From Apostichopus japonicus (lineage: Eukaryota; Echinodermata; Holothuroidea; Aspidochirotida; Stichopodidae), in the NCBI RefSeq assembly GCF_037975245.1, contig NC_092582.1, forward strand, positions 22,964,577-23,028,576: a stretch of 64,000 bases of DNA, written 5' to 3'. The position numbers were made by a program, and so were the translations under genes. Below are positions 12,370 through 24,047 of this stretch, piece by piece. Below the pieces are notes generated by a model. It saw only the letters and a program-made list of their open reading frames with translations. It was not told the DNA's origin and made no database searches. The number at the start of each line of letters is the position of its first letter. The first letter of the stretch is position 1.

Positions 12370-12940
12370 AGGACTAGTTCAGGTGTCACAAATGTTTATC
12401 TTATATGAAAGAGGACAATAAAAGGAACCCAATAGTGAAGAAATCATTTCAAATATCTTTTTCCGTTTAGGAGATATTCAAGTTTAAAGTTTTATCTGAT
12501 TGTGTAGAAACTGCTGAAATCAGACTAACTGTGACGTCATATCCTCACATTCCTGAAAAGTCTTTGTTATTTTATTAAAATATTTTGTAAGATTTATGAC
12601 TTACAACCAAAAGATACGCCAGGAGATCTCATATGTGTCAAGGGAAGTATTTGAGATTTAACATCTAACGAATGTTTGATTATATTTTTTTAGATTTGTG
12701 AAAAAAAATGTAATTATTTTTTAATGAAATATATTGACACATGTTAAGGAGGTGAGGATGTGACATCACATCCTCACAGTTAGTCTTTCTACACCAGTCA
12801 TTTGCAAAGAAATTTTGAAATCTTCAAAGTGTGATATCTCCTTAACAGAGCATGCTATGATGGTAGTTTCTTCACTATTCTGTTTGTCTTTTTAAGCTCT
12901 TTCATAAAAGATAGACATGTCAGACACCTGAACCAATCCT
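12370..12940. mobile_element. TTAA-flanked MITE with long subterminal inverted repeats
   Basis: The ends are inverted: 'aggactagttcaggtgtc' at the left and 'gacacctgaaccaatcct' at the right. TTAA lies immediately outside both (12366-12369 and 12941-12944), so TTAA is the target duplication, as in piggyBac- and Kolobok-type transposons. Roughly 200 bp at each end is mutually complementary, including the 'cagactaactgtgacgtcat' block facing 'atgtgacatcacatcctcac'. No ORF of note, so it is non-autonomous. Confidence 0.8.
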
Positions 12941-13435
12941 TTAACTGCATCATTGACTTACTCACTAACCGTGCGCATTGGATGTCCTATACTACACCCA
13001 ACGTATATGGTATACCCAGAGTGCTTAGACTATCGTGAAATTTATCCACAATGATTGTTCAGATTTCGAGCGAATACACGAACGTTTAGTACACCACTTT
13101 TGAGTATGTCATCTCATCCACGCCACCAAGGAGTTTCTAAACCAGACATCATTACGGATTCATCAGTAGTTTTAATATTCCATTCACTTCAACATCTAAA
13201 CATCAACAACAAAAACAACAAAAGCAACAAAATAATAATAAAGATAATTGCAAAGAAAGTAAATTCATCAGAAATGGCAATATACTTAAGTAAAATATAT
13301 GACCTATTTCACTTAAGTAGAATTCAATTAAGCTTAAGTGAAATTACATTCTACTGAAGTGGAATACAATTCTACTGAACTGAAACTGCATTCCACTGAA
13401 GTACAAAAAAAAAGAAAGAATTGAATTGATTAATG

Positions 13436-13640
13436 CATACGTATTTACATATATTTAATCGCATGCGAAGGGTGAAGGCTGCAACGATATCAATATCACC
13501 TTGAGATTATCACAAGTTTTGTTTGCACTCTATAGGCATCTTTAACATATGAGGATTCTAAACTTAGCTACCGAATAAACTAACCAGAGAAACAAAGGTT
13601 GGTAAGTACCACCCCGTGTCGTACGATATATAAATATATA
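13436..13640 (+). repeat. Dispersed repeat shared with the region upstream of desaturase gene 2
   Basis: The sequence 'gcatgcgaagggtgaa' and surrounding blocks ('tgagattatca', 'gattctaaactta', 'gtgtcgta') are repeated in the same order and orientation at 23648-23873. The two copies differ at many sites and by small indels. Confidence 0.75.
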
Positions 13641-13654
13641 TCGTAAGATATATA

Positions 13655-13662
13655 TTTAGATT

Positions 13663-13750
<88 letters not shown>

Positions 13751-13798
13751 AATATATATATTATATATATATATATATAAATATATATATATATAATA

Positions 13799-13838
<40 letters not shown>

Positions 13839-13866
13839 ATATATATATATATATATATAATATAAT
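13655..13866. repeat. (TA)n microsatellite
   Basis: About 210 bp of almost pure TA with small interruptions, directly abutting the 3' end of the RTE-like fragment. Confidence 0.95.
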
Positions 13867-13869
13867 TCA

Positions 13870-15030
13870 ATCTTCTTTCTAGCCTATTTCCATCCACTGC
13901 AGGATGAAGGCCTCTTCATCGATTCCATTTCCATCTGTCCTGTGCTCTCCTTTGCCATAGAACACCTGTAAATTCTCTGAGTTCATCTGTCCATCTTCTA
14001 CTCTGCCTGCATGCCTCTCCTTCTGACACAAGTTCTTGGGGTCCAGTTGGTAATTTTCTTTGTCCATCAGTTATCATGTTGCCTGGCCAAATGGCCGGCC
14101 CAACGCCATTTCTTGACTTTGATTTCCTTTATGATGTCTTGGACATTGGTTTTCTCTCTTAAGTTTTGGTTGGTTACTCTGTCTCTCCTTGTGACTCCAA
14201 TCATGATTTTTTCCATCGCCCTCTCTGTCACTCTCAACTTCTTTTCCAGTTTTGTTGTTGTCCAGGTCTCCGCACCAAATGATAGTACAGGAATTATGCA
14301 CTGGTTGAAGCCTTGTTTCTTCAGTGATGTTGGAAGGTCCTGGTCACGGAAATGAAGCTTAGTTTGCCAAATTTGACCCATGCTAGTTGGATTCTTCTGT
14401 TTACCTCTCCCTGTGTTTCATTGTTGAGGGAGATCCTTTTGCCCAAGTAGATGTAACTGTCCACCTCTTCTATCTCTATCCCCTGTACTGTAATCTGATG
14501 TCCTCTTATTCTGTCACCCATCATTACTTTAGTCTTTTTGATATCCATATTGAGTCCTGCCTTTCTGCTTTCTCTGGCTAGTTCTTACATCATTGCCTGC
14601 AGCTCTTGTGGTTGGTGACTTAGAAGAAGTATGTCATCAGCAAATCTTAGATGGGTCAGGTGTTCACCATCCACTGCAATTCCTTTTGATTGCCAGTCTA
14701 GATTCCTGAAGGCATTTTCCAAGGCTGCAGTAAAGAGTTTAGGAGAGATTGGATCGCCCTGCCTCACACCTTTCAGAATTTTGAAGATGTTGGTTTTGTC
14801 TCCTTCCAGATGAATTCTTGCACTGGAGTCTCTATAGATGGCTTTCACCAGACGAATGTATTTCTTATCTGTGATCTGGTCTTCCAATGCATGAAGCAAG
14901 GACTGGTGGTCGAGGCTATCAAATGCTTTTACATAATCTATGAAGCCCAGACAAAGATTAAACCGGTATTCCTTAGCTTTCTCAATCACCTGGCTTAGGG
15001 TGTGAAGGTGGTCTGATGTCCGGAAGCCTG
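13870..15030 (-). pseudogene. RTE-like non-LTR retrotransposon reverse transcriptase, degraded
   Basis: On the minus strand the RT core is clear: '[13 protein letters not shown]' (motif A), '[14 protein letters not shown]' (motif B) and '[11 protein letters not shown]' (catalytic FADD, motif C). The C-terminal region follows with 'YIYLGKRIS', 'PVLSFGAETWTTT' and 'RWAGHLARQ'. An in-frame TAA after 'LQAMM' (near 14586), a frameshift near 14330-14380 and a stop after 'RQHDN' break it. The 5' part, including any endonuclease, is missing and replaced by (TA)n. The protein style fits RTE-clade endonuclease/RT elements, named from motif memory only. Confidence 0.85.
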
Positions 15031-15033
<3 letters not shown>

Positions 15034-15096
<63 letters not shown>

Positions 15097-15144
15097 ATTC
15101 AATATATATATATATATATATGTGTATGTATATATGTATGTATG

Positions 15145-15228
<84 letters not shown>
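15034..15228. repeat. (TA)n/(TATG)n microsatellite
   Basis: About 195 bp of TA repeats with a short TATG segment near 15120-15150. It shares 'aatataattcaat' with the (TA)n tract at the other end of the RTE-like fragment. Tyr/Ile-rich frames here are artefacts. Confidence 0.95.
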
Positions 15229-15229
<1 letters not shown>

Positions 15230-15230
<1 letters not shown>

Positions 15231-15415
15231 ACATTCTCAATCGAATGTTTCTGTAGACTGAAGTGATTTTCAACAGGTTTGTTGATCTTGTTTGTTTTGA
15301 TCGTCGATCTATGTTGAGTCAGTCTCATTCTTAGAGTGTCTTTCGACTCTCAAGGTCTATTCTACGTTGCAAATATTACAGTAGATGTAGCAAGTGACAT
15401 TTTTAGATAGGCAGT
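15230..15415 (-). pseudogene. Penelope-like element GIY-YIG-type C-terminal fragment
   Basis: The minus strand reads '[17 protein letters not shown]' followed by '[17 protein letters not shown]'. This arrangement (L-R-R-x-QHR, then a K-rich stretch, then PVxxHF and HSI) is typical of the GIY-YIG endonuclease region of Penelope-like retroelements. Upstream, broken frames give CNIC-like residues. It is truncated at 15230 by (TA)n. The family assignment rests on motif recall. Confidence 0.5.
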
Positions 15416-15724
15416 TTATAGTCTGCTCGATTATTCGAAACGTGGGTTGTCATATAGGTTGCTCTGAAAGGCCCCGGTCTTGCAATGTTGTGTACAGGGC
15501 AATGATCCCGTAGTTTCTGTTTTGTGCAGTGTCTCTGATGAGGGTCATCCTGAAAACAAAAATGCCCGAACTGAAATGTCCTGTATAGGTTCCTATAGAT
15601 ATTTCAAGTATTGGGTTTAACTGCATGCAGAAAATTCTACTCCCATACATAATGCAGTCTATCATTGAACATGGCGACAAAAATCAATTTGCCTACAAAA
15701 GGGAGTTTCATGCACCGATGCCAT

Positions 15725-17455
15725 ACTTACTCTTGTACATGACATCGTTTGGGGGTTAAATCAGAAAGACACAACATTGTCAAAAGTCCTTTTTCTTAGA
15801 TTTTTTTTTAAGCGCATTTAATACGGTATTGCCTAATCGCCTAATTCAAGATCTATGTAGCTTTATTGAAGAACCATGGCGTATTCATTGGCTTTCAAAC
15901 TTTGTACAAGGCTGGTCTAGGCAAGTGAGATTACAGAAGGGATTTTCTTCTAAATCGGATATTAAAATTGGCGTTCCTCAAGGGGGTCCTCTATCGGCTC
16001 TACTTTTCACCATTTACACGGATGAGATACGCTCAGGTTCCAACTGCAATGTTATTAAGTATGCAGATGATACTGCTGCTTCCTGCAGAATCAGTAAAAG
16101 CACACACAGTAAAGATCAAGATGATTATCAATATACTTTATTTCTAGAATTGTTAGCTTGTGTGAGCAGAAAAATCTCATTTTGAATCCAAATAAATCAA
16201 AAGAAATCTTGTTTGAAAATATAAATGTTAAGCACAAAGGTTTAATGAATGTTAAAGAACAGAGAACTATAATTCAGGGCTCGTGCGTTGACACGTACCT
16301 CTTGCACTATGTATCTAGGAGTGTGCATTGACGATAAGTTAACTTTGACAAATCATATCTCGAAAATGTTAGCTAAAGTGTATTATATTGTTTCGACAAT
16401 ATAGCATTCAATGTCCGATACTTCTCCAGTGATACAATAGAAAGGGTGTTCGCGGCGTCTGTCTTGCCGATCCTAGTATATGCGGTTCCAGTATGGTATC
16501 ATTTTGTACACGTTAAAGATAAGAGAAGAATAAGAAGTTTCCTCAAATTGTGTTCAAAAATTTTCAGGCTTAATTATGAGAATCTTGTACATAGAGTCAA
16601 TGAATCTGCTAGGAATGAATTTATACGACTTGTCAAAAATTTTCAAACTACTAACGAACATCCTCTACACTCCCAGCTCAACTCTCTGTGCAATAAAACA
16701 AATTATAATTTGAAAAACCAAATATCACGCCATCTTTTAGAATTATACTCCTTAAGAACTCTATTATTTACAGAGCAGCTCTTTTTGTACAAAAGGGCTC
16801 CTTAGATCCTTTATTGCAGCTTTTTGATAATGTTTTAGAACTTTTACTCTTTAAGAACTCGTTTTATTTACAGAGCAGCCACTTTTTGTAAACTGGTAAA
16901 AACAGCTTCTTAGATCCTTTGTTGTAGCTTTTTATGTTTCATCAGTGGCGTAGGAAGGTACTTTTGAGTAGGGGGGAGGGGCTGAAGACTGATGGCCGGC
17001 CTGGGGGAGGGGTCTAAAGGGAGGGATGTCCCCCTCCCCTTTGGATTTTTTTTGCATTTCCAGGTGGCCTCAGATGCAATTTGGTGCAATATAGCACACT
17101 TCAACCCACCCACTCCATTTTGTATATAATTTTGCATTTTCACCTGGCCTTAGATGCAATTTGGTGCTCCAAATGAGATTTTTTTCTCATTTGCAAATGA
17201 AAAAGGGGTTTTCTGACTTGCGAAGCGGGGGGGGGGGGGCGGAATGATACTTCCGCCCCTCCATACTTTTCACTGGGGGGGCTGGCGCCCCCAGCCCCCC
17301 CGGTTCCTACGCCCTTGTGTTTCATTATTAACTTAATCTCATAAACTTTTATATGTCTTAACCTGTATTTTGATGTTCTGTATATATTGTTATATTTTTT
17401 ATCCTATTGATAAATTTCTCTGTAAATTTATACTGGAATAAAGGAATTAAAAAAA
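15725..17455 (+). pseudogene. CR1/Jockey-like non-LTR retrotransposon, 5'-truncated, poly-A tail
   Basis: Plus-strand fragments in order: 'VLFLDF' and 'SAFNTVLPNRLI' (motif A, split by a frameshift in a T-run), 'IGVPQGGPLSALLFTIY' (motif B), 'VIKYADDTAAS' (catalytic YADD), 'YLGVCIDDKLTL' and a C-terminal region from 16446 beginning 'MFAASVLPILVYAVPVWYH'. Frameshifts and stops separate them. About 130 bp around the C-terminal end (near 16755-16935) is tandemly duplicated. The 3' end near 17440 is ggaattaaaaaaaa, consistent with target-primed insertion. A hAT-type MITE interrupts the 3' region. Confidence 0.82.
16943..17317 (+). mobile_element. hAT-type MITE, copy 1 (375 bp)
   Basis: Starts CAGTGGCGTAGGAA and ends TTCCTACGCCCTTG, an imperfect inverted pair. 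TGTTTCAT flanks both sides (16935-16942 and 17318-17325), a perfect 8 bp target duplication as made by hAT transposases. The interior is G-rich with 'gatgcaatttggtgc' repeated twice. It interrupts the 3' end of the CR1/Jockey-like fragment. Confidence 0.92.
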
Positions 17456-17459
17456 AAAA

Positions 17460-18057
17460 AATAGGTCTTGTGAAAGATTGTCAAATATCGTATATATGTG
17501 CAGCGTATTAATTTGATGAATTACAATTTTATATTGACTAAACTCGCCAGGTCTGCTCAAACTAATAAAAAAAAAACGCATGCAGAAAACTACTCAGTTA
17601 TAGACAAACCTTCATATTAAATTCAAGATGCTCCTCAAGTTAAGAAAAGAAAAAAGGAAAAAAAAACTGATACAGCTTTAGTTCGTTCTCTTGTTCTATT
17701 TATATTGTATACAATTTCTTATCATAGATTAGTATTAGATACTTAAAAACCCACAACCACTCAAAATATCCAAATTTAGCAAATGCAAACCTAATTATCT
17801 CGCAACCTGATAATTCTATTTTTATAAAACAAATAAAGCCTGACCAGTACCGAACAGTATCTTGACCGTTAACCAGATAAGAAGTATACTGAAAGGATAA
17901 GAAACGAGGCTTACAAACTAAGGATTTCAAGCTTAAAGGCAGTGTCACAATTTTTTTTTTTGTGAAATACTGTGTTGTGTTTAACAATGCATAGATTACG
18001 TAGACATAGACATAATGATATATTCTTTACAGGCCTATATCTATCTATCTATCTATC

Positions 18058-18096
<39 letters not shown>

Positions 18097-18960
18097 ATGT
18101 ATATATATATATATATATATATTACGTAAATCCAGTCTTTGATGTTGTTTTTTGTTTACCGATAGTCTTATACTAACAGTGTGTATTTATCGCTAAGAAG
18201 AGCTTATCGTTAATCCTGATAGAGTTTGTAAAATAAGCGCCCGTCGCAACCTACGGAACAGTAATTTATATTATCCGAACATGTGTAGAACATCCAAACC
18301 AGCCAGACACCCGGCAGCATTGCTTTCACCTTTTGTAGTGTGTAAAAACTATTATAGCTTTTCAAAAGAGAAGTTTTAATCCTGGGGATATTTTGGCTGC
18401 TGACCCCATGATAATTATAACAAGATATGCAGGATATATGTAGTTTATATTTTATATGCAGGTCATATGATATATGCAGGTAGTATGATATATGCAGGTC
18501 ATACGGTATAGGTCATAAGTTACATGTTTTGCTAACTTGTGTGTACCTTTCAATTAATTTAAAATAATATATAGATATATATTCTTTATTTTGAAGTTCC
18601 GTTCGATCGTGCATGCCAAAGAGGTTATTACTGAAGAACCATTGTTGAAAATGATTTAGCTTTGATGAAGAAATGATAACCAAACTTGGCATGATTCAGA
18701 ATGAAGAATCAAAACTTGATGTTGACAATATATCTTGAATTATTGAAAACATCTACAGCAAAAAGCTAAGACAATGAAAAAGAAAAGAAAAACAGCAACA
18801 CATCATAGTAACATTAAGCACGACAACAGTCATACTATGATAACATTAAGAATTATAAAAAGCCACACTATATTAACATTAAAATGTGTTGACAGCCACA
18901 CTATCATAGCATTAAGAATGACAACAGTCACACTACGATAGCATTAACGATTGTTACAAC
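17460..18960. other. Intergenic, with (CTAT)n/(TA)n/(GT)n microsatellite
   Basis: No gene is seen. A compound microsatellite lies at about 18040-18122. From about 18780 the phrase 'cacacta...ta(a/g)cattaa' recurs every 40-60 bp, continuing on both sides of the TCA microsatellite to about 19450, a degenerate minisatellite. Confidence 0.6.
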
Positions 18961-18966
18961 ACATGC

Positions 18967-19295
<329 letters not shown>

Positions 19296-20680
19296 GCAGT
19301 TAGAGCGGCAACAACCACGTTATAATATCATTAAGAACGACAACATTGGCACTACGATAGCATTAGCGATAGCAACAACAACACATGCAGCGTATTATTA
19401 TATCATTTAAAACGCCAACAGCCACGCACGGTATGGTAGCATTAAAAACGTTGCAATAACAGTGCAGTATCCTAGCGGCAGTAAAAACAAGAATGAACTA
19501 TGAGTAGCAAATGAAATGAAACAATAAAGAGAGAAAGAAAGATTCAAAACGTTCATCTTTTTCCTCAAATATAAAACTACATAATTACCAAATTTGACAA
19601 CAAAAAAAGTTTCATAAATAGGGAGTGAGACGCTAACCGTTATGAGCATATATACCACAATGGTCACCCTTTAAGCAGGTGATGAAACAAAGTAAGCAGC
19701 ATAATGTAGACAAAGGGCATTTACACCTTACTTAACCTTTGTACATCTTCAACGTTATCAAATTATTGACAAGATGATAATAACAAAACTGAGCCGTTGG
19801 CTTTAATTTTAGAATATCTCGGTTTTTTTTTAAGAATTCGCTTGTGTATCAGTGACCAGCTGTTTTGAAGGTGAAGGATCTTGTTCCCATGTACCTAATA
19901 CATCGGTAGGTTATATGTAAGTCATATTACAGTAACAAACACATGTCCATCACCACCTTATACCAGTTTACATTCATATACATTTTTGAGATTTAGACTA
20001 CCGTATGGTGGGTGAAATTTCGAACCACTGATGCTCTTCCACACCTCATGAATATTCATTTGCTGATGTTCTCGTGGCACTTGAGGATTGGCTGTCTCCT
20101 ACAGCCAAATCCTCACGTGACAGTATTTCTCAAGAAAACCGTTTTGTACACAGTTTAATATGTCGAGCAATGTCATCATGCATGATACAGCCCAATGAAT
20201 GACGTATCTTGTGGACCGGGAAAACCCTATGCATGGTTAGGGTGAACCCCTAGGGTTAACCCTAACTCGCGAAATACTGCATCTAATGTAGTATTATACA
20301 ATACCGTACTTCTTGAGGCAATGCAACTTGCCACATTATAACTTATCTTGAGAGATGAAAAAAACTTGAGGTCTTGGTGTCTCCTAACATCCATGATGGA
20401 TAAAGAAAACATTCTATAATGTACTTCAATGTCTCGCTTTTTCATAGCACTCGAAATCACAGTATGAGGAGTACACATATCACCTTTCTATCAGGTATAT
20501 ATGATTGTCCCTCCACTGTTTATATCCTACCTCTCCTCTTCCTCTGTTGGTTTCTTTCTTTCTTCTCTCCATCCCTTGTCTACTAATCCCCTTACATCTA
20601 TCTCTTTGTGGACACCATGCTCATTAACCTGTCTGTTTTCTGTGCGTGATTTTGTCCCTTCTGTTACTGTTACTTGTCAT
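19296..20680. other. Intergenic, no gene recognised
   Basis: Contains the tail of the degenerate 'cattaa' minisatellite to about 19450 and a small hairpin near 20084-20120 (gaggattggctgt facing acagccaaatcctc). No coding exon is supported. Confidence 0.45.
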
Positions 20681-20725
20681 TTGGCCTTTCAAGAAGATCC
20701 TGCTAGGATCGAAACGTCAGGCCAA
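20681..20725 (+). ncRNA. Hammerhead-like structured motif, copy 1 (degenerate core)
   Basis: TTGGCCT and AGGCCAA enclose the motif and pair perfectly over 7 bp. Inside, GATCC-tgcta-GGATC forms a second stem, followed by GAAACGTC as in the hammerhead 3' core. The 5' core reads TTCAAGA where a hammerhead needs CTGANGA, so this copy is probably inactive. A sister copy at 29006-29044 has CTGAAGA. Hammerheads of this small type are known in Penelope-like elements and satellites. Confidence 0.4.
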
Positions 20726-20744
20726 CTTACTTTTACACATATCA

Positions 20745-20836
20745 GATATAAGGTTAGGAACTGTTCATACTGTCAGTACGAGTGCTTTGAAGCATGATAG
20801 TGGAGGACAGTTATATAGTGGTATTAGCATTAGGAT
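20745..20836 (-). mobile_element. Partial copy of the CCAGTTGGGACAA MITE
   Basis: Matches one half of the element at 22629-22832: 'aaggttaggaactgtt', 'actgtcagtacgagtgct', 'gaagcatgata' and 'ggtattagca'. The other half is absent. It directly follows the hammerhead-like motif. Confidence 0.6.
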
Positions 20837-22628
20837 TTTGTCCGTCCTTATCTCACGTCTAAGAGCCTATACAGTTACCACATTGTCACAACTTATGCAA
20901 GATTTCACCACAAGCTTCACCGAAATGTCATCCTGGGTGATGCAACTTGACAACAAACCGCTGTTTTAAAGAAAAACAACTGCAAAAAAAAAAAAAAATT
21001 GAGCTCGAATGCATAGATAACAGAAGTGCCAGAAATAGACGTTTCTTGACCACAGTTTGCTAAAATTAAGACCAAAATAAACATTGTGCTAACAGTGTTT
21101 GTTTGATTAGAAGAAGCAGACCCGGTGACCCTATAGCTTATTACCACGATAGTTAATTACACGCGCGAAGGTTATCGGCAACTGTTTCGAAAATGGAAAA
21201 AATAGTTTTATCTCTTACACCTTCATATCAGGGGGGCGTATCCCAAGCTGGACAGACAACTTGATATAAAACCAAATCATTTCTTAAGTCTTAACCACAA
21301 TTGATCTCATCAGAATCCAACATCGTGTCCAACGAGCAACTGACAACTTATTAGTTCCTTGTATCATCCAGTTGATCTGTATTGGTTAGTACTCATTTTT
21401 CTATCTTATTTTTTCTTTTTCAAATAACTGTTTCATTCTTTTATGTTTGTAATTTTCGGTGCCAAGTATATTTGTGTTATCTCGTCTGTGGGTACTTCAG
21501 TCCAGGGGTGTAGAAAGCTCCCACGATGCGTACTTGAGTACTTTATGGTGGACAAGGGTCGGGTCAAGGATTTTAAAAAGGGGTCGTTGAAGCCGATTCT
21601 CATTTACGGGCGGGGGGGGGGGGGTGAGGGGTTATCTGTGGCATATTTAGGCTAAAGGCCTATAATTAGAAGTCTACACGCACTACACACTAATAGCTAC
21701 TTTTATTTTATTGTTTGTGGAGAGGGGGATTTGATAGGAGGTGGTGTACGCCCATACACTCCCTGGGGCCACGCCTGGTGGGTTGACGGTCCAGAAAGCA
21801 GTCGTGGATTAGAAACACTTCAACAGAAGGATATCATATTGTGTGTGCCCATCAGGGTGGTTTTTAAAATGGCAACTTTACGGCAATCTTCTTTAGACTT
21901 TTTATGTGTATTTATCCAATACTTAATGTAAGCCTATTTACTAACAGATATACTTTGAAAAAAACATTAAATTATGACATGTTAATGTTATTCAAGAGCA
22001 TCCCACTTGAATCGTCCACCATGGCGATGGAGTGCTCCCCCGAATATCAACCCCTGCCTCTCCCCCACACCCAACCTGTTCCTACACATATGAAATCATA
22101 GGTCGTAAATGATTTTATTATTTATTAAGATATGCACAAATTTGAGGCATCTCTGAAACAGAGGCGCAACCACGTACACTTCTGGTGGCGGGGGCTTTTA
22201 AAAACAATCAGAGAGTTCCATCCCCGCCCCCCCCCCCCCGTTCCCCGCTGGCAGACAGAATATTACAACTTATCCTATAGTGCAGTACAAATATATATAT
22301 ATATATAACATGTTAATGCGGTAGAGCCTAAACAATCGGAAATTCTTCAATATTGTTTCAAATTATAGCACCATTTTACAAAAAATTACCTTATACCCCC
22401 CTCCCTCCCCAACTCCCTGAACGACTTAGCACCTGAGCCCCCCCCCCTTTCCAGTAAGTTTGTACCCCAGCTCTGATAATTTCAAACTGGTTTGCACTAA
22501 TTTTACCAAACTTTGCAGCTTCTGTAAAATCTCGTTTTTACGTTGTTACCACTATTAAGCTGTTCTCTGACTATAGTGACTGTTAACTTTGTCTACATGC
22601 ATATGCATTTCCTTAAAATAATGCACAC
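20837..22628. other. Intergenic, no gene recognised
   Basis: Contains short poly-G and poly-C tracts (near 21610, 22228, 22440) and a small (TA)n at about 22290. ORFs are short and unsupported. Confidence 0.45.
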
Positions 22629-22832
22629 CCAGTTGGGAGAATTGTTTCTATACTGTACTGTCATTGTCCCGCTTCAGAGCACTCGTATTGTCAGTACGAG
22701 CAGTATGAATATCATGTTTCTATTATAGATCAAGGTTAGGAACTGTTTGTACTGTCAATGACAGTGCTCTGAAGCAGGATGTTGAAGAACAATATAGAGA
22801 GGTATTAGCAGTTAGGAAATGTTCCAAACTGG
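22629..22832 (-). mobile_element. MITE with CCAGTTGGGA termini, copy in the gene 2 upstream region
   Basis: Begins CCAGTTGGGAGAATTG and ends with the inverted 'tgttccaaactgg'. The interior holds nested inverted pieces such as 'gtattgtcagtacgagcagtat'. Relatives lie at 42481-42675, 53001-53195 and 54184-54386. No clear target duplication. Confidence 0.65.
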
Positions 22833-23647
22833 CTGTAATGCAACATTGGTACAGTAAGAAAGAAAGGCCCGTGCGTTAAAGCGTGCCAATTTTTCCCATT
22901 GCTTAGTTTGTTATTAAAAATATATTTGTCTCCAGTTAAATGATACTATAGAGTGTCAAACTATTTTCAACAAGAAGAAAGAAAGAAAGAAATTAAAATA
23001 ACTATTTCTCAATTTATGATATGGTCATGGGTGTCCATTATCTAATCACAGTGTGTTTAATCGTTTGACTAAGTAAACAGTAGCGATTAATGATAATTAG
23101 AATCCTTCAGATTGTTGACAAAGGACGAACAATCTCGTGTACATGTACATAAAAGTTGTGAGAAGGCTGTCTGATAATAGCTGTGTTATCAAAGATGACT
23201 AATTAAAGATGGCATGATTATGGACTCAAAGTTTAATTTGCTTACTTTTCTTATAGCCTGCTCAAGAGCATTGTACAAATAAAATGTTAGATAATGCACC
23301 CTAAAAATACATTAAACACGATGTATAGATAGGCCAATTATAGCCTCGTCTCGCTAAAGACCAAATGTGAATAGAAGGTCGGCAGGGTGACTTTGTGTAT
23401 ATATTTGTATATATGTATACAACCATGCACTGAAGAAAAGCTGATTTTGCTCGGAAGCTCTCAAAAAAACCCAAACACTGGCTGATTTATTTCCAATCAC
23501 TCACTTCTACGTCATTTGTGAATGGGTGGGTGGGTATACATATACCCCCGATACATATACTGTCGCGGTAGTCCGTGGAGTGCAAGCTAGTGGATCGAGA
23601 CACATCCAGCAAGAATCATCAATTGTAACACGTGACTAACGACGTAA
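22833..23647. other. Intergenic upstream of desaturase gene 2
   Basis: Likely holds part of the 5' intron or promoter of gene 2, but I could not locate a first exon with confidence. No other gene is seen. Confidence 0.4.
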
Positions 23648-23873
23648 ATTAATGCATGTGTATTTACATATAGGCTATATTTACTTGCATGCGAAGGGTG
23701 AATGCTGGAACTCGGGACAATATCACTTTGAGATTATCAACAACAAAAACATTGTTTGCATTCTACAGTATCTTGAAAAAAATATGACGATTCTAAACTT
23801 ATAGCCTATACCCGAATCATACTAACGAGGAAGATAGGTTGATTATTAACATCCGGTGTCGTAAGATATATTT
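23648..23873 (+). repeat. Dispersed repeat, second copy, just upstream of gene 2
   Basis: Direct-orientation relative of 13436-13640, ending about 175 bp before the ATG of gene 2. Confidence 0.75.
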
Positions 23874-24047
23874 ATATACAAACAAACACATATACACACA
23901 TATACATCACATCCTTCATTGAAAGCCCTATATGTGCGATATAGGACTTAAAAAACTGAAATAAAGATAAAATCATACACTATATCTTTGATTCCCTATA
24001 TATATATTTTATTCCTTTTTTCTTTTCTTTTTGTAGATTATTTTAAA

